NCBI GenBank assembly: GCA_038380795.1
Contig: CM076264.1
Coordinates: forward strand, 14,568,001 to 14,632,000
Origin: Pyrocephalus nanus
Taxonomy: Eukaryota > Chordata > Aves > Passeriformes > Tyrannidae
Length of the DNA: 64,000 nt
Direction of reading: 5' to 3'
The translations under genes were made by a program, and so were the position numbers. Each line of letters begins with the position of its first letter. Position 1 is the stretch's first letter. Shown one piece after another: positions 36,819 to 47,269 of the stretch. Below the pieces are notes generated by a model. It was given only the letters and a program-made list of their open reading frames with translations, had not been told where the DNA came from and made no database searches.

Positions 36819-39800
36819 GTAAGTACTGCTTGAGTAAATATAAAGCAATGAAAAACAAATTGACAAAACTGCTAAAATGGCTTTGGATAAAAATACAAGC
36901 CTGAGTGCTATTCTGCCAATGCTGCTGATGGCACACAGTTGGTGATGGAGATGTTTTCTGGTGTGAGGAAGCTACTTAACATATCCTTAGCACTATGAGG
37001 CAATGCTTTTGATTTTGGTTGAACTTTCAATTGGTTGAATTTTTCTGCATCATTTAAATGTGTTGTACCAAAAAAAAGTTATTCAGTAATAGAAGAGAAC
37101 ATCTTGGTGTGGCTCAGTGAGCTTCCATGTATCTGTCCTTCAGCAACTGCACAGGGACTTCAAACTCATAGGAAATGTTTTAGGTTTTGAACCTAATGCC
37201 TATACAATATAGTACAAACTCTGAAGATGCAGAAGGCAACATTACAGTATAGTTTCTTCTTCTCATGAGGAAATTTCTAATATAAGAAATACTATGGAAT
37301 GGCTCAACATGGCCTGGACAAATTCAGAAATTCTTGTTACTTTAATGCAATTTAATAATAATTCTAAGCAGAAATTAGTTCATAGCAGCAGCATGGTATG
37401 AGTGTTGTTTATTAAAAGAACTTGGTAAAAAATAGCATTCATAATGAAAACTAGAAGACTCTTAAATTTGGCCAAATACTCATCCAAGTTTGGTGCAGAC
37501 TGGGGAATTCAAAGTGATCTGAGAACTGCATTCCTAAGGACCTTCTGAGTTCAGTATTTCAGTCTTTCAGTCTAGAGGCAAGGGGCTAGTAAGGCAAGGG
37601 GCATCCGTATCTTTAAAAAAAATCTGGAAATTCTGCAGTGATGACTCTTTTCTCATCCATTGTCAGCTTTTAGCTTGCTACCAGGTCAGAAATCTGATAT
37701 GTGCTTTCCAGAGGGAAAGTGGTATTTAATCAAAAACACTTAGGGGATGTACTGCCCAGTCATTTGAGAATCTTTCGTTGCAAGCCCAATGAAGGAGTAT
37801 TCCAAATTTCCAGTTTACATCCAGCAGGGAAAAAATGTACACAGTCTAAACCAGATGGAAAACATCAACCTGCAGGCATTAAAAAGCTAACTAAATATGT
37901 TCTATATTTCACAAAACGCACCCTGTTAACTCTTAACACTGGATCAAAATGGAAAGTTTTTCTCATAAGTGAAAATCTTTTCAACCCCAGTAGGATGTTC
38001 CTAATTTGTTTAACGAGATGAAACAAATAGAAAGCTTGGCAAAATTGTATTTTTTTAGTGTGTATAACAACAGTGAAAACATTGCACAGGGATAGATATC
38101 TCCTTCCCCTTCTTTGTGATGCTTCTTTTAAAGCAGGCAGAATATAGGACAATCCTGTCCTCTGCCTTCTCTCAAACAAGTAAATAGCAAGCCTTGGTCC
38201 AGACTCTGGTTCTGATCTTTTTGCAGCATAAAGTGGTCTGGAATCCCCACTAGATACTTCCCTACTAGCACACACTTTACAAAATCATTCTTGATGTTTC
38301 CTATTAGAGCTGCCTTGCAGGCAAATCATGTCTGAATCAAGCTAGGTGGGAAACCTTTTAAAGATGGATTAGCTAAGTGATTGCTCTTTTTTAAGTTCTT
38401 AACACCAACTATTGTAATTTAAGTTTTTAAAAACATGACTGATAGGGATCTTCAGCAGACATAAAACTGTGTATAGGAAAGAAAAATCAAGTGCATGGTG
38501 GAAAAGATTTGATGTCTAGGAGAGGCATTTCTGATGCAGAACATGAAGAGTTGCACACCTTTTATGTTGGCATGGGATAAGAAATTCTTTCAAGACACAG
38601 TTGTTTAGTGTGAGAGGAATGTCAGGATTCCCTTCTTGTGTAATGAGATCTCTAGAAGTGGTGACAAAGCCACTGTGATTCGTTGCATTACAGCCTCACT
38701 TGAGTTTTTCAACCAGAGAGTTGGATAGTCCGAGAAAAAGTATGGAATTAGACTCTGACATGTGTTAAGAAACATTTCAACTGTAAGACTCTTTTTCCAG
38801 CTCATCATACAAATAATGTTGGAAGCTTGGGAAAAGGTTGCATGGATTGCATTTTGAAAACCTAATTGCAGATTTCCAATGGCAAGGATCACATTTCCTT
38901 AAATACATTTGTTTTGATTTGTTCCACTGTATCCTGGTTATTTTATAGGCGTTGTCCTTGCCCTGCAGGGCTCTCACCCTAAGGTAGGCAGAATAAAGAG
39001 GGAGAGCACGCAAGTAATAGGGCAGCAACTGGATGTATGTAATAACTTAATGGTCATTTCACATGGTTCCCAATAGATTATGTCATGGATGGCTCAAGTT
39101 ATTCTCGTGCAATGTGCAGACCAGTCTCCACGTTGGAAGCCTCTGAAACGCCTCAACAATGGGCCTTTTCCTTTTGTACTAGGCACCCTTGTGTCTATGC
39201 TGGAATCAGATTCCAGTGAATCAATTCAGGTTCTTTAGTTACTCAATTTAAATTCCCATATGCCCTAATAAAACCCCCAAATGAAGAATTAAAGTAATAA
39301 TACATCAATTCTGCAGCTCTACCAATAACCTTAACTATCAAAGTGACAACGCATCAATCAAGTTGACATACAGCTAGTATCAACCATTAAAGTAACTGTT
39401 AAATTAGTGTCTACTAAAAAGTGCTGCTTCCATTAGTGAAGGTTTTATCCCTCTCTCCTCTCTCCACCCTGCCTGTCTCACTTTTCTAATGCTGTCTCCT
39501 TCACCTCTCTCTATTTGGTTATTGATTTTTTTCCCTTTTTCTTCCCTTGGTTTTCTGCATTGTTTCCTTTCTCATTTCCCTTCCCTCTTCTTCTTGGTCT
39601 GTCTCTCTTGGCCCATGGATGTTGATCGCAGTGGTTCTCTCTTACCTGTCATTAGTCTGGATGAGTCTTTCTGGCTGCTCTAGCCTCAGACAGGATAATG
39701 GCATTTAGTAAAGTACAGCCTTGCATCTGTCATAGCTGCTAAATGTAATGTTGGTGCAAGAAGGTAAGGATTTAACCTTTACTCCCATCTCCATTTCCTG

Positions 39801-40988
39801 TTTCTAAATGGGGGAAAAAAAATCCGTTTGTCTCACTCATCCAAGGTTAGATATGCTAATATTTTAAATTCAGCTTTGCATCACCTGATAGGAATCTGTA
39901 TAGAATCTTAGCATTTTCATGTTCAGGAGTTTTCACTAGTTGCATGTACATTGTGCTACCCTGAATTCCACAGTCTTTCCATTAAAGTGACATAGAATAT
40001 AAATGCTAAGGCACCATCTGGTAAGTTAAAAAGAAAAGGCAAAGTTTTCTATTTAATTGAATCGTGTAAGAAAATGAATAATGTAATATGAACAATATCC
40101 ACTGTATTTTTTTTTTGAATCTTCAATTCAGTTTGCCGTAGGCTGTGCCAATATTTTTCTTTCCCAGTTGTTACAGGCTATATTATAGACAGCACATAAC
40201 AATATAATTCAAGTGGTTAGAGGCAAAGCTTGAAGAGTTTGCAGCTGGATAAGGGCACATATGGGAAGAAGCAGAGTATGATCTGAGATTGAGAGAGACA
40301 TATGCTGGCTGTATATTTCTGTTGTTGTTGAGGCAGATATTCCCAATAATCATGGAAAGAATAATCAGACTGCCTGGCATTGAAATTTTGCCAGCCTTGG
40401 AGCCAAGTGTTATTAAATTTCTGGTTCTTGAAAGAGACTGCTTAAAATTCAGTAAATGGGAATTTCACTTGGGAGAAGTGTTTTAGATAGGGTAAATGGT
40501 GTTTACACAACAAAAATTCCTTGGCAGTATTGCTAGCAGGAAGGCTTCCTGAAAACTTGTCAAGATAGCTCTTATCAAGGCTTTTAAAAATTTTTAAAAT
40601 CAGGTTTTAGGGGAGAAAAAATATGAGGCAAACTGAGAAAGTGTTTTGTTCCTCAGGAAAAGTGGGGCACCCATCATTCCTACCAAGTATAAAAGGAACA
40701 CAAAAAGCCGTGTTCACACGGCCGTTGTCATCCCCCTCTATCTCTCCTAGTGTAACAAAGTGCCAGCCTTAGTTAATGTCCCTGGTTTTGACTCCAAGGC
40801 ACTCTCTGCCCTCTAATTCATGCTGTGGCTTCTGGACTGTCTGTCTTCATGGCACTGACAAATGAAGGATTTACATCAAAGAGAAGTGGTGCTCCCAAAA
40901 TACTGTATTTCCCTGTATGTGCAAATTGTTCTTTTCCTGAGGTAAGAATGAGGATAGAGCTACTTCTTTGTGTACCTTTTGTCTGTGG

Positions 40989-41065
40989 ACTTCAAAGCAC
41001 TTGGAAACATTCATGTGAATTAATTATCTTCATTTTACATCTGGAGAAACTGTGAGTGTACAGGC
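40989..41065 (+). repeat. Probable ancient SINE relic (MIR-like)
   Basis: The order TTCAAAGCACTTGGAAACAT, then TCATGTGAATTAATTATC, CATTTTACAT and CTGGAGAAACTG, follows the layout of the old amniote MIR/CORE-SINE 3' region (CAAAGC-CTTT-ACAAAC, ATTTTACAGATGGGGAAACTG). It is diverged and has lost the terminal part. The call rests on motif recognition from memory. Confidence 0.45.
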
Positions 41066-44000
41066 CTTGGACAGATGTTCTCCTTTTCAGATACCTCCAT
41101 GCCGCTGGGAGGTAGTTACCTCATACTGCTGCTGAAAGTTACAATCCTTTCACCAATAACAATTACCAGATGAGCAATACCAAATTCTTACTGACATTGC
41201 TAGAAGTTTTTGCAAGTCACTAAAAGTAATTTGACTTTAACCAATCTGGCTTTGCTCCTGCAATAATAGTTGTGGAAGCAGTGATCTCCGGGAGAGAAAT
41301 GTTAAAGTGGAAGTTGCTTAAACTGATGCATTTTACCTTGTTGTTGGTGTGTGTGCAAGACTATCAGATGTTCAGCTGTCAGCTGGGATGGGAGTAATTT
41401 CAGGAGAAAGACCCCAAATCTCACAGATTGGTGAGGTTTAATGTTGGTGACACAGGTCTCTAACTTGTATTGCAGCGAACTTGGCAACAACTCAGCTTGA
41501 CCAACCACTTGCCTCTACTTTAGAGTGAGCCAAGTTATTCTTTGGACACTCTATTCATTGTATGCCTAGTTCTCCACCAGCTGTAATAGACACTTGGGAA
41601 GTCTCAGGCTGCAAGCTAAATTCCACCTTCACTAGTTTGTCATGGTATATCAGTGTGTTTGTTTTTGTTCACAAGCCTGAGCCCTTATATGGGTAGAGTC
41701 CTTTTTTGTTGGCACACAGTACATTTTCAGCAGAGTTAGGAAGAAGACCCCCTGACTTCTAGCCCTCTGTTCTGTCCATAAGATAACTGTGCTTCTCACA
41801 GCATAATTAAGGGAAACAGCAAGTTCTGAAATTCCAAATTCTATGCTAATCCTAAGCATGCTCAATGTTTCTGTATTTCTCCGATCAGCTTTATCCATAG
41901 AGATTGTTTGAAAAACCCAGAGGGATTTCTAAACACAGAAAGCTTGCAAACACATTTTTTTTTTTTATTTATTTCTTTGTTTGTTTTTTATTTTATTTCC
42001 TAACGAAAAATTGGCCAGTGTGATTCAGTTCTATGGAACTGAATTCTGGTGCTTAAGTGGTTTTATCAGTGAGATTTCTGTTGTTCTCAGAATGTGAATC
42101 CTCATTTAGGTAGTTTTTTGGAGGTTTTCTGATTGACAAAATAGTCCATCAGAAAGGGAGGTCTTCTTGTGCCAGGCACCCTGCATGTTACATTTCCTCC
42201 CAAAATTGCTGGTTTCCACAAAAGTGGGGAAATCAGGTGTGAATCAGTGTCTGAATTGGTCTTGCTGAAGTTAGTGACACCTAGGCAGTGAACTAATACT
42301 GCTGTGGAAATGAGTCTTGCTCTGATGTGTGGTTGAGAGCTGTGAAATGTTTGAGCTGCCAAAGCAGAGCAAGGTCTGCTTGTAGCACTGGGTCTTTGTG
42401 AACTTCAGTTTGCAAATTTTATGTATTTGCACTTAGACAATTGCAACATTGGCAATATCAAAGCTATTTCCTATGGAGCATACAGAAAAATAAGAAGTGC
42501 TGCAAGGTGATTTTATTGCATTTCTTGATTAGGTGAAACCAGAAAAGCTTCTACATAAAGATCTCATTACAAGTTGCAAGTTTGTAGGTTTTGTTTTCCC
42601 ATTTGAGTTGGGTGACTGTTCCAGAGCACTTGCTGTAATACTGATGGTCAGACAACCTCCTCCTCTACACTTTGCCTCCACTATAGTGAGACTGCTTAAG
42701 TGGCCTTGCAGCAGGTATTGAGGAAGCCACTGTCCCACTTTAAGCTTTCAACTTTGCTGCTGTTTCCACTGTCCTAGGAGGTGATAGCTTTTAGTGGTGG
42801 TTCCATAGTTGGTCTTGTTGTTCAATCTTGCTATACACTGCTTAAACCTTGCTGAAAATACTTAATTTTTAGTTCTCTGCTCTGTACCTTTTATACTACA
42901 AGTACCTTCCCCCCTGTCCATAGCCGACATGAGATTTATTCCCATGGGATGATTGGTCTAGTAACGAGTTGTAGTTTTTGCAGCAAGGTATTTTTAAATG
43001 AGGCAGGCCTGAGAAAGTGCTAAGAACTGTAATCGTGGTTGACTGAGAAGAAATGACAGAAAGGGGACACTATGGAACATCTTCTCTTGAGCAGGGTATT
43101 TTTTCAGAAATAGCCTGTGTCCTGGGTTTAAGAAGGGCTGTGCACGATAGAAAAATGGCACTTTTTTGTGTGTGTGTGGTTAAGTGGTTTTGATTTTAAA
43201 TGAACGCGCATGTGCTGTTGTACCCAATACTTTGGAAATGGATTAGCAAAGAAAACAGGATCACTGGAGCTTAAAGCAGATTGGCACTTGGATGGCATCC
43301 TGATTGGTAGCATGTACCTACAGTGATGCACGTAGGTATCTTTAACCCTTCTTGCATATAGTGATTTGGGTGGGGAGAGAAATCTTATCTGACGTGTCAC
43401 CACAGCTGCTGAAAATTAAGAATTACTTTTTAGTGTGTTTTTTAAAATAAATACTGATCTCTAAAAAACAGCGATCTTGGGTGTAATTAGAGTGATAATC
43501 ATCTCTTCAGTCTTCATTGAGTCGAAAAGAAACTTATGCCAACAAGTGAGGCCCTGAGCTGTGTGACGTGCATGCACTTTCCCAAGCACAGAGCTCAGTT
43601 GTACCATTTCTGTCTGATCTTCTGGGCTGAAAATGGCATTTGTATCAGAGTTTATTATTATCAAAATTGTTTAGAAAATATTTCTTTTTGAAATTTGCTG
43701 TTTAGTGCAGAGTCAAGTGATTTAGCATAGTTTGAGCATTTCCTCCCCAGAAACATTTTAGATAAATTTAAATTTCGGTGTGAGCCCCTCAGATTAGGGC
43801 TCCCTTCATTTTGAACAGGCCTTTCTTTGATTTATAGACACTCACGTGCCAGTGATATTTATCCTCTCTCTAACATAAACTGAGGTTGAGCTCCAGAGGG
43901 CAAGTAAAAATTTCCTACTTCCAGGTTTTCTAGTTGTTTTTCTTCCTCATCTGTCATTTTTTGGAGTTTGTTTCCTGTAATACAGATGTGCTCAGTAGGT

Positions 44001-45039
44001 ATGGGAGACTTCAGGGAGAGGTTTGGCTGGCTGCTGGCACATTTGCTGGAAAGAGCAGAATTACAGCTCCACTGCTGGAGGGAGGCTTGTGGTGGTGTCA
44101 GCAATGAGGTTTCAAATGCATATGTACTCTGTAATTGTGGGATAAAAATGACAAAGAGAGAGGAGGGCCTGCTAATTACTAATGGTAATGTAAGTTACTG
44201 TGTGTGCAGAGATCCTAAAAGGTAATTTTCTATGTGTGTTTTTCCCTTGGAATCTTCCTCTCCAACGCTTTCATTACAAGTGTAAGCCCGGACTTTTGTT
44301 CTGAATCCAAACTATCAGTATCACTTAAAAGCAGTTTTATTTTCTAGGTTTGTTGGAGATATAGCTGTTGTTTAAAGTGTGGTTTCTGAGCACAGCTTCT
44401 AGCTTCACTGTCTGACAATAATAGGACACAAGGAAGAAAGTAGGGGAAAGTATGTTTTTTAAGTGCTCAAATTCAGAGGAGCCTTACAATGCCTTTGAAA
44501 GTGAGACTTAACATGTTGCTCTCTCTTAGCTGTTATTTCCCTGATATGTAGAAGGCTACAAATATCACATTCCCCAATGTGTTAATGTGTTTTAAATAAA
44601 GTACTGACATGGCTGGCAGCATGTTTCAGCATTTGTCTGATCTCCTCCCTAAATACTGTCTGTCTCAGAAGCACTGTGAGGATAAATTAATACAGTAGAG
44701 AGTATCGTAGGTTGCTAAAAAGTGTGGGATTTTGCAGTTACATAGGTAAGTAGATACCTGTATCATATCCTTATAAGACATCTGATAAGGGAATTTGAGG
44801 ACTTCTTAGTCTGTTTTTCCAAAGAAATGAGGCTTATGCTTCAACTTCCTGTCAGATGTGGTCAAAATACATATAGGAAGTCAGATTGCATTAGCTCTGC
44901 TCACAGCGTAACTTGTGGGGCATTGAGAGTCCAAGCTGAAATATTTCTTATTTTAAATTCATGGATACTCTTGTAAAAAATTTGGGATCAGCAGCTGTAA
45001 GCACTTAGGATGGCGCTAGTAACAAGGAACTGTTAAAGC

Positions 45040-45060
45040 TTTTTTTTTTTTTTTTTTTTT
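45040..45060. repeat. Poly-T tract (21 T)
   Basis: An uninterrupted T run about 580 bases upstream of the last ARHGAP10 exon, followed by AA. Confidence 0.9.
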
Positions 45061-45636
45061 AATTGCACTATGTATTTGAATTTCAGAGAGAGGATTTAAC
45101 CAGAATGATTCAGATTTTGTCCATTGGTCACTTCCAATAGCAGCTCTATTCTGAAGAGATGATACTTGGAGTGACATCTGGCTCATTTCTATTTCCCCTG
45201 TAATCCTTTCCATGCTTACTTTTCATGCCATTTTTCTGTGGCTCTGAGACTCCAGATTCACCCCTGCTGCTCCAGACAGGTCTTGGTCTTGCTTCGCCCA
45301 ACCCACTGACATTGTTTTCCACATTTTGATATGAATTCTGACTTTTCCCTGAAAGCACAGATTTTCTAGTTTATAAGTCTGTCCTAAGCTCCCTTAACTG
45401 TTTCCTTAATGAAGTCTCCTGCACCTAAAAGCTATTTCACCGTGTACACTTTGGAGAATATTATAAAGTATTTAAGTCAATAATCATCTTTATCTTTCCT
45501 TACCAGATTCTTAAACTGGTCATTGCAGATGACAGGATGTTTTTATGGATACTTTGCCTGGTGTCACAGAGCTAAAGCTAAAAAGTGCTAAATCCAATAT
45601 AAAAAGATGCAGTAATGTTTTTCCTTTTCTTTGCAG

Positions 45637-45725
45637 TGCAATTTTCCAGAGAACCAGGATGGCTAGAAGGCACGTTAAATGGCAAGAGAGGACTTATTCC
45701 ACAAAATTATGTTCAGTTTTTATAG
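45637..45725 (+). CDS. ARHGAP10: ARHGAP10 last coding exon (second half of SH3 domain and stop)
   Basis: This exon follows CTTTTCTTTGCAG. Its first two bases complete a Val codon (G|TG). It encodes VQFSREPGWLEGTLNGKRGL and IPQNYVQFL, then TAG at 45723-45725. It supplies the canonical SH3 ligand-binding features: the Trp of EPGW, the Pro of LIP and the Tyr of NYV. With the previous exon it gives an SH3 domain of about 54 residues ending at the extreme C-terminus, as is usual for GRAF1 and GRAF2. In ARHGAP10 this domain recruits proline-rich partners such as PYK2 (family knowledge). Confidence 0.93.
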
Positions 45726-46114
45726 CTTTGTGCATTGAACGCCAAGAAGGTGTACATGGTATCCATGGATTTTTGTTCTAGTCACTTGTCTCTACTTCTG
45801 TGACTGCTTTTAATCAATGAAGAGCTGGACTATGGATTGAAGATCCTAATCTGTATAAAAAGACATTGTCTTGCCAAATATGAATTTAAAAAAAAAAAAA
45901 TTCTTTGAGGGTTGGAATGAGTGGGGGGGACAAGTAAGGGGGATGGAGGAATAGGTTAATTTTTTAATAAGGTGCTTTTTTCCAATTGCAAAGATCAGTA
46001 GTGGTATATTTGTTTGCAAAATAATTAGCATTTTAAGTCAAGTATTTGGTTGATCTGTGACTCAACTTAGTGTCCTGGAGATTATGCCTCAATAACCAGC
46101 CTTTTTAACAGAAT

Positions 46115-46313
46115 GTGAGGATGGTGGGGCACTGGTACAGGTTGCCCAGAGAAGCTATGGATGCTTCATCCCTGATACTGCTCGAGACCAGGTTGGATGG
46201 GGCTCTCAGCAACCTGGTCGAGTGGAAAGTGTCTCTGCCCGTGTGCAGAGGGGTTGGAATTAGATGATCTCTAATGTCCCTTCCAACCCAATCCATTCTA
46301 TGATACTATGATT
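46115..46313 (+). mobile_element. CR1 LINE 3' end, about 200 bp
   Basis: The sequence matches the avian CR1 3' end over its whole length. Recognisable blocks are GGCACTGGTACAGGTTGCCC, AGAGAAGCTATGGATGC, CCAGGTTGGATGGGGCTCT, AGCAACCTGGTC, GTTGGAATTAGATGATCTCT and CCCTTCCAACCCAATCCATT. It ends in CTATGATACTATGATT, the terminal 8-bp-type repeat. It is 5'-truncated, as CR1 copies normally are. It lies in the inferred 3' UTR of ARHGAP10, in the sense orientation. Confidence 0.93.
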
Positions 46314-46585
46314 ATTTGGGTTTGGAAGATACTGTTGGATAAAAAAGGCTATCATGCTGACAATTAAATTATATTTCAAAGTGGAATAGCCAGTATGGAA
46401 CAGACATCTGTAAGTAAAATAATAGTTACTAAGACATGACATTTTTCAAATGTCTTCAAAGAGCACATTCGTTTTTGCTGTGTGTATGATTTCATTTATT
46501 TTATAAAGATAAGACACATGAACTTTTATTACAGGCTCCTATATGTCATGGTTTCTTTGCTACTCAAAAATATCACTGTAAATGA

Positions 46586-46591
46586 AATAAA
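46586..46591 (+). terminator. ARHGAP10: Candidate ARHGAP10 poly(A) signal AATAAA
   Basis: Canonical AATAAA 861 bases after the stop codon, with TGTA just upstream and T-rich sequence downstream. It is the first AATAAA in this orientation that I found after the stop. Confidence 0.5.
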
Positions 46592-46977
46592 ATGTTATTT
46601 GCTATTTGACTTGTCATTCCTATGTTGCAAAGTATTTTGCTCTGCTTCTGAAAGTTGTGACATGCAATAATTATTGGCAGCTGTTTGCAGTCAGCCTCAA
46701 GCAGGCTCCAAAATGGATGAGGACCTTTCCTCACTTAAAATAGGCAACTCTGCAACTCTCAAGCCAAAAGGAAAAGAGAATCCCTGGCTTTTGCATCCTG
46801 GAGGTGTCCTGCATTTTATCTGTTATCTGTCTTAGCTGGTCACTGACCTTGCCTTTCTTCCTTCCCTGTGATTGTCAGTTGTAAGGTCTTATGCATGCTC
46901 CAAGGTATTGGAATCCTCAATAGCTGCCTCAGAATTTGTAGAATTATTTGAGTAGCGAGAGTGGTATCTTGTGTTTA

Positions 46978-46998
46978 AAAAAAAAAAAAAAAAAAAAA
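46978..46998. repeat. Poly-A tract (21 A)
   Basis: An uninterrupted A run in intergenic DNA about 390 bases after the candidate ARHGAP10 poly(A) signal. No retroposed element was recognised upstream of it. Confidence 0.9.
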
Positions 46999-47245
46999 GT
47001 TACATGCAATTTATCACTAATCCCTGTATTTTTCTCTCCTTTAAGTAAGATGCTCTGGGAGGCAGTGGAGAGGATGCAGGAAAATATGACAGTATGACAT
47101 ATAATACAGGCTAAATTATTTGTTAAATTGGACTCTGTGAATTTTGAGTCATTTACTGCAGATATCCTTACCTTGCAAGTTTTTCTAACAAATGTGATTA
47201 GTAAACCAGTTAATGGTTAAAGCTGCTTTAAGGTTGGAATGGCTT

Positions 47246-47269
47246 CCCCCCCCCCCCCCCCCCCCCCCC
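47246..47269. repeat. Poly-C tract (24 C)
   Basis: An uninterrupted run of 24 C in the intergenic region, so the - strand carries G24. It creates artificial proline or glycine runs in the overlapping open frames, which are not credible genes. Confidence 0.95.

Larger units (their letters stand above)
36819..45636 (+). other. ARHGAP10: ARHGAP10 last intron (8.8 kb)
   Basis: It runs from donor GTAAG to acceptor TTCTTTGCAG. No exon was recognised. It contains a probable MIR-like relic at about 40989-41065, a T12 run at 41955, a short GT repeat near 43166 and a T21 run at 45040-45060. Overlapping antisense open frames at 37701-38021 (+) and 37865-38275 (-) are unlike any protein I know. Confidence 0.75.
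1..46610 (+). other. ARHGAP10: ARHGAP10 gene, 3' portion (five last coding exons, introns, 3' UTR)
   Basis: This is the 3' end of a Rho GTPase-activating protein of the GRAF family. The five exons total 627 nt (209 codons including stop), and every junction keeps the reading frame (phases 0-1, 1-2, 2-2, 2-1, 1-stop). The joined peptide is a Pro/Ser-rich linker followed by an SH3 domain ending in PQNYVQFL-stop, the standard GRAF C-terminus. The BAR, PH and RhoGAP domains must lie upstream of the window. ARHGAP26 (GRAF1) has a similar tail. ARHGAP10 is preferred because the convergent neighbour is NR3C2, whereas ARHGAP26 neighbours NR3C1. Family knowledge: ARHGAP10 (GRAF2/PSGAP) stimulates GTP hydrolysis by CDC42 and RhoA, and its SH3 domain binds kinases such as PYK2. 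The 3' limit is inferred from a poly(A) signal. Confidence 0.88.
45726..46610 (+). other. ARHGAP10: ARHGAP10 3' UTR (end inferred)
   Basis: This is untranslated sequence after the stop. The first convincing signal is AATAAA at 46586-46591, preceded by a TGTA and followed by a T-rich segment. A weaker ATTAAA lies at 46363-46368, and a CR1 element sits inside the interval. The true cleavage site is not shown by the sequence, so the end is approximate. Confidence 0.5.

Noticed and set aside
37701..38275. Two overlapping antisense open frames of 106 and 136 codons
   Set aside because: Neither has a recognisable domain or plausible splice context, and both lie inside the ARHGAP10 last intron. Open frames of this size are expected by chance in 64 kb.
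13423..38995. A 17-base match CTAAGGTAGGCAGAATA near 13423 and near 38979
   Set aside because: A single match of this length is borderline for chance in 64 kb, and the flanks do not align, so no repeat family is claimed.
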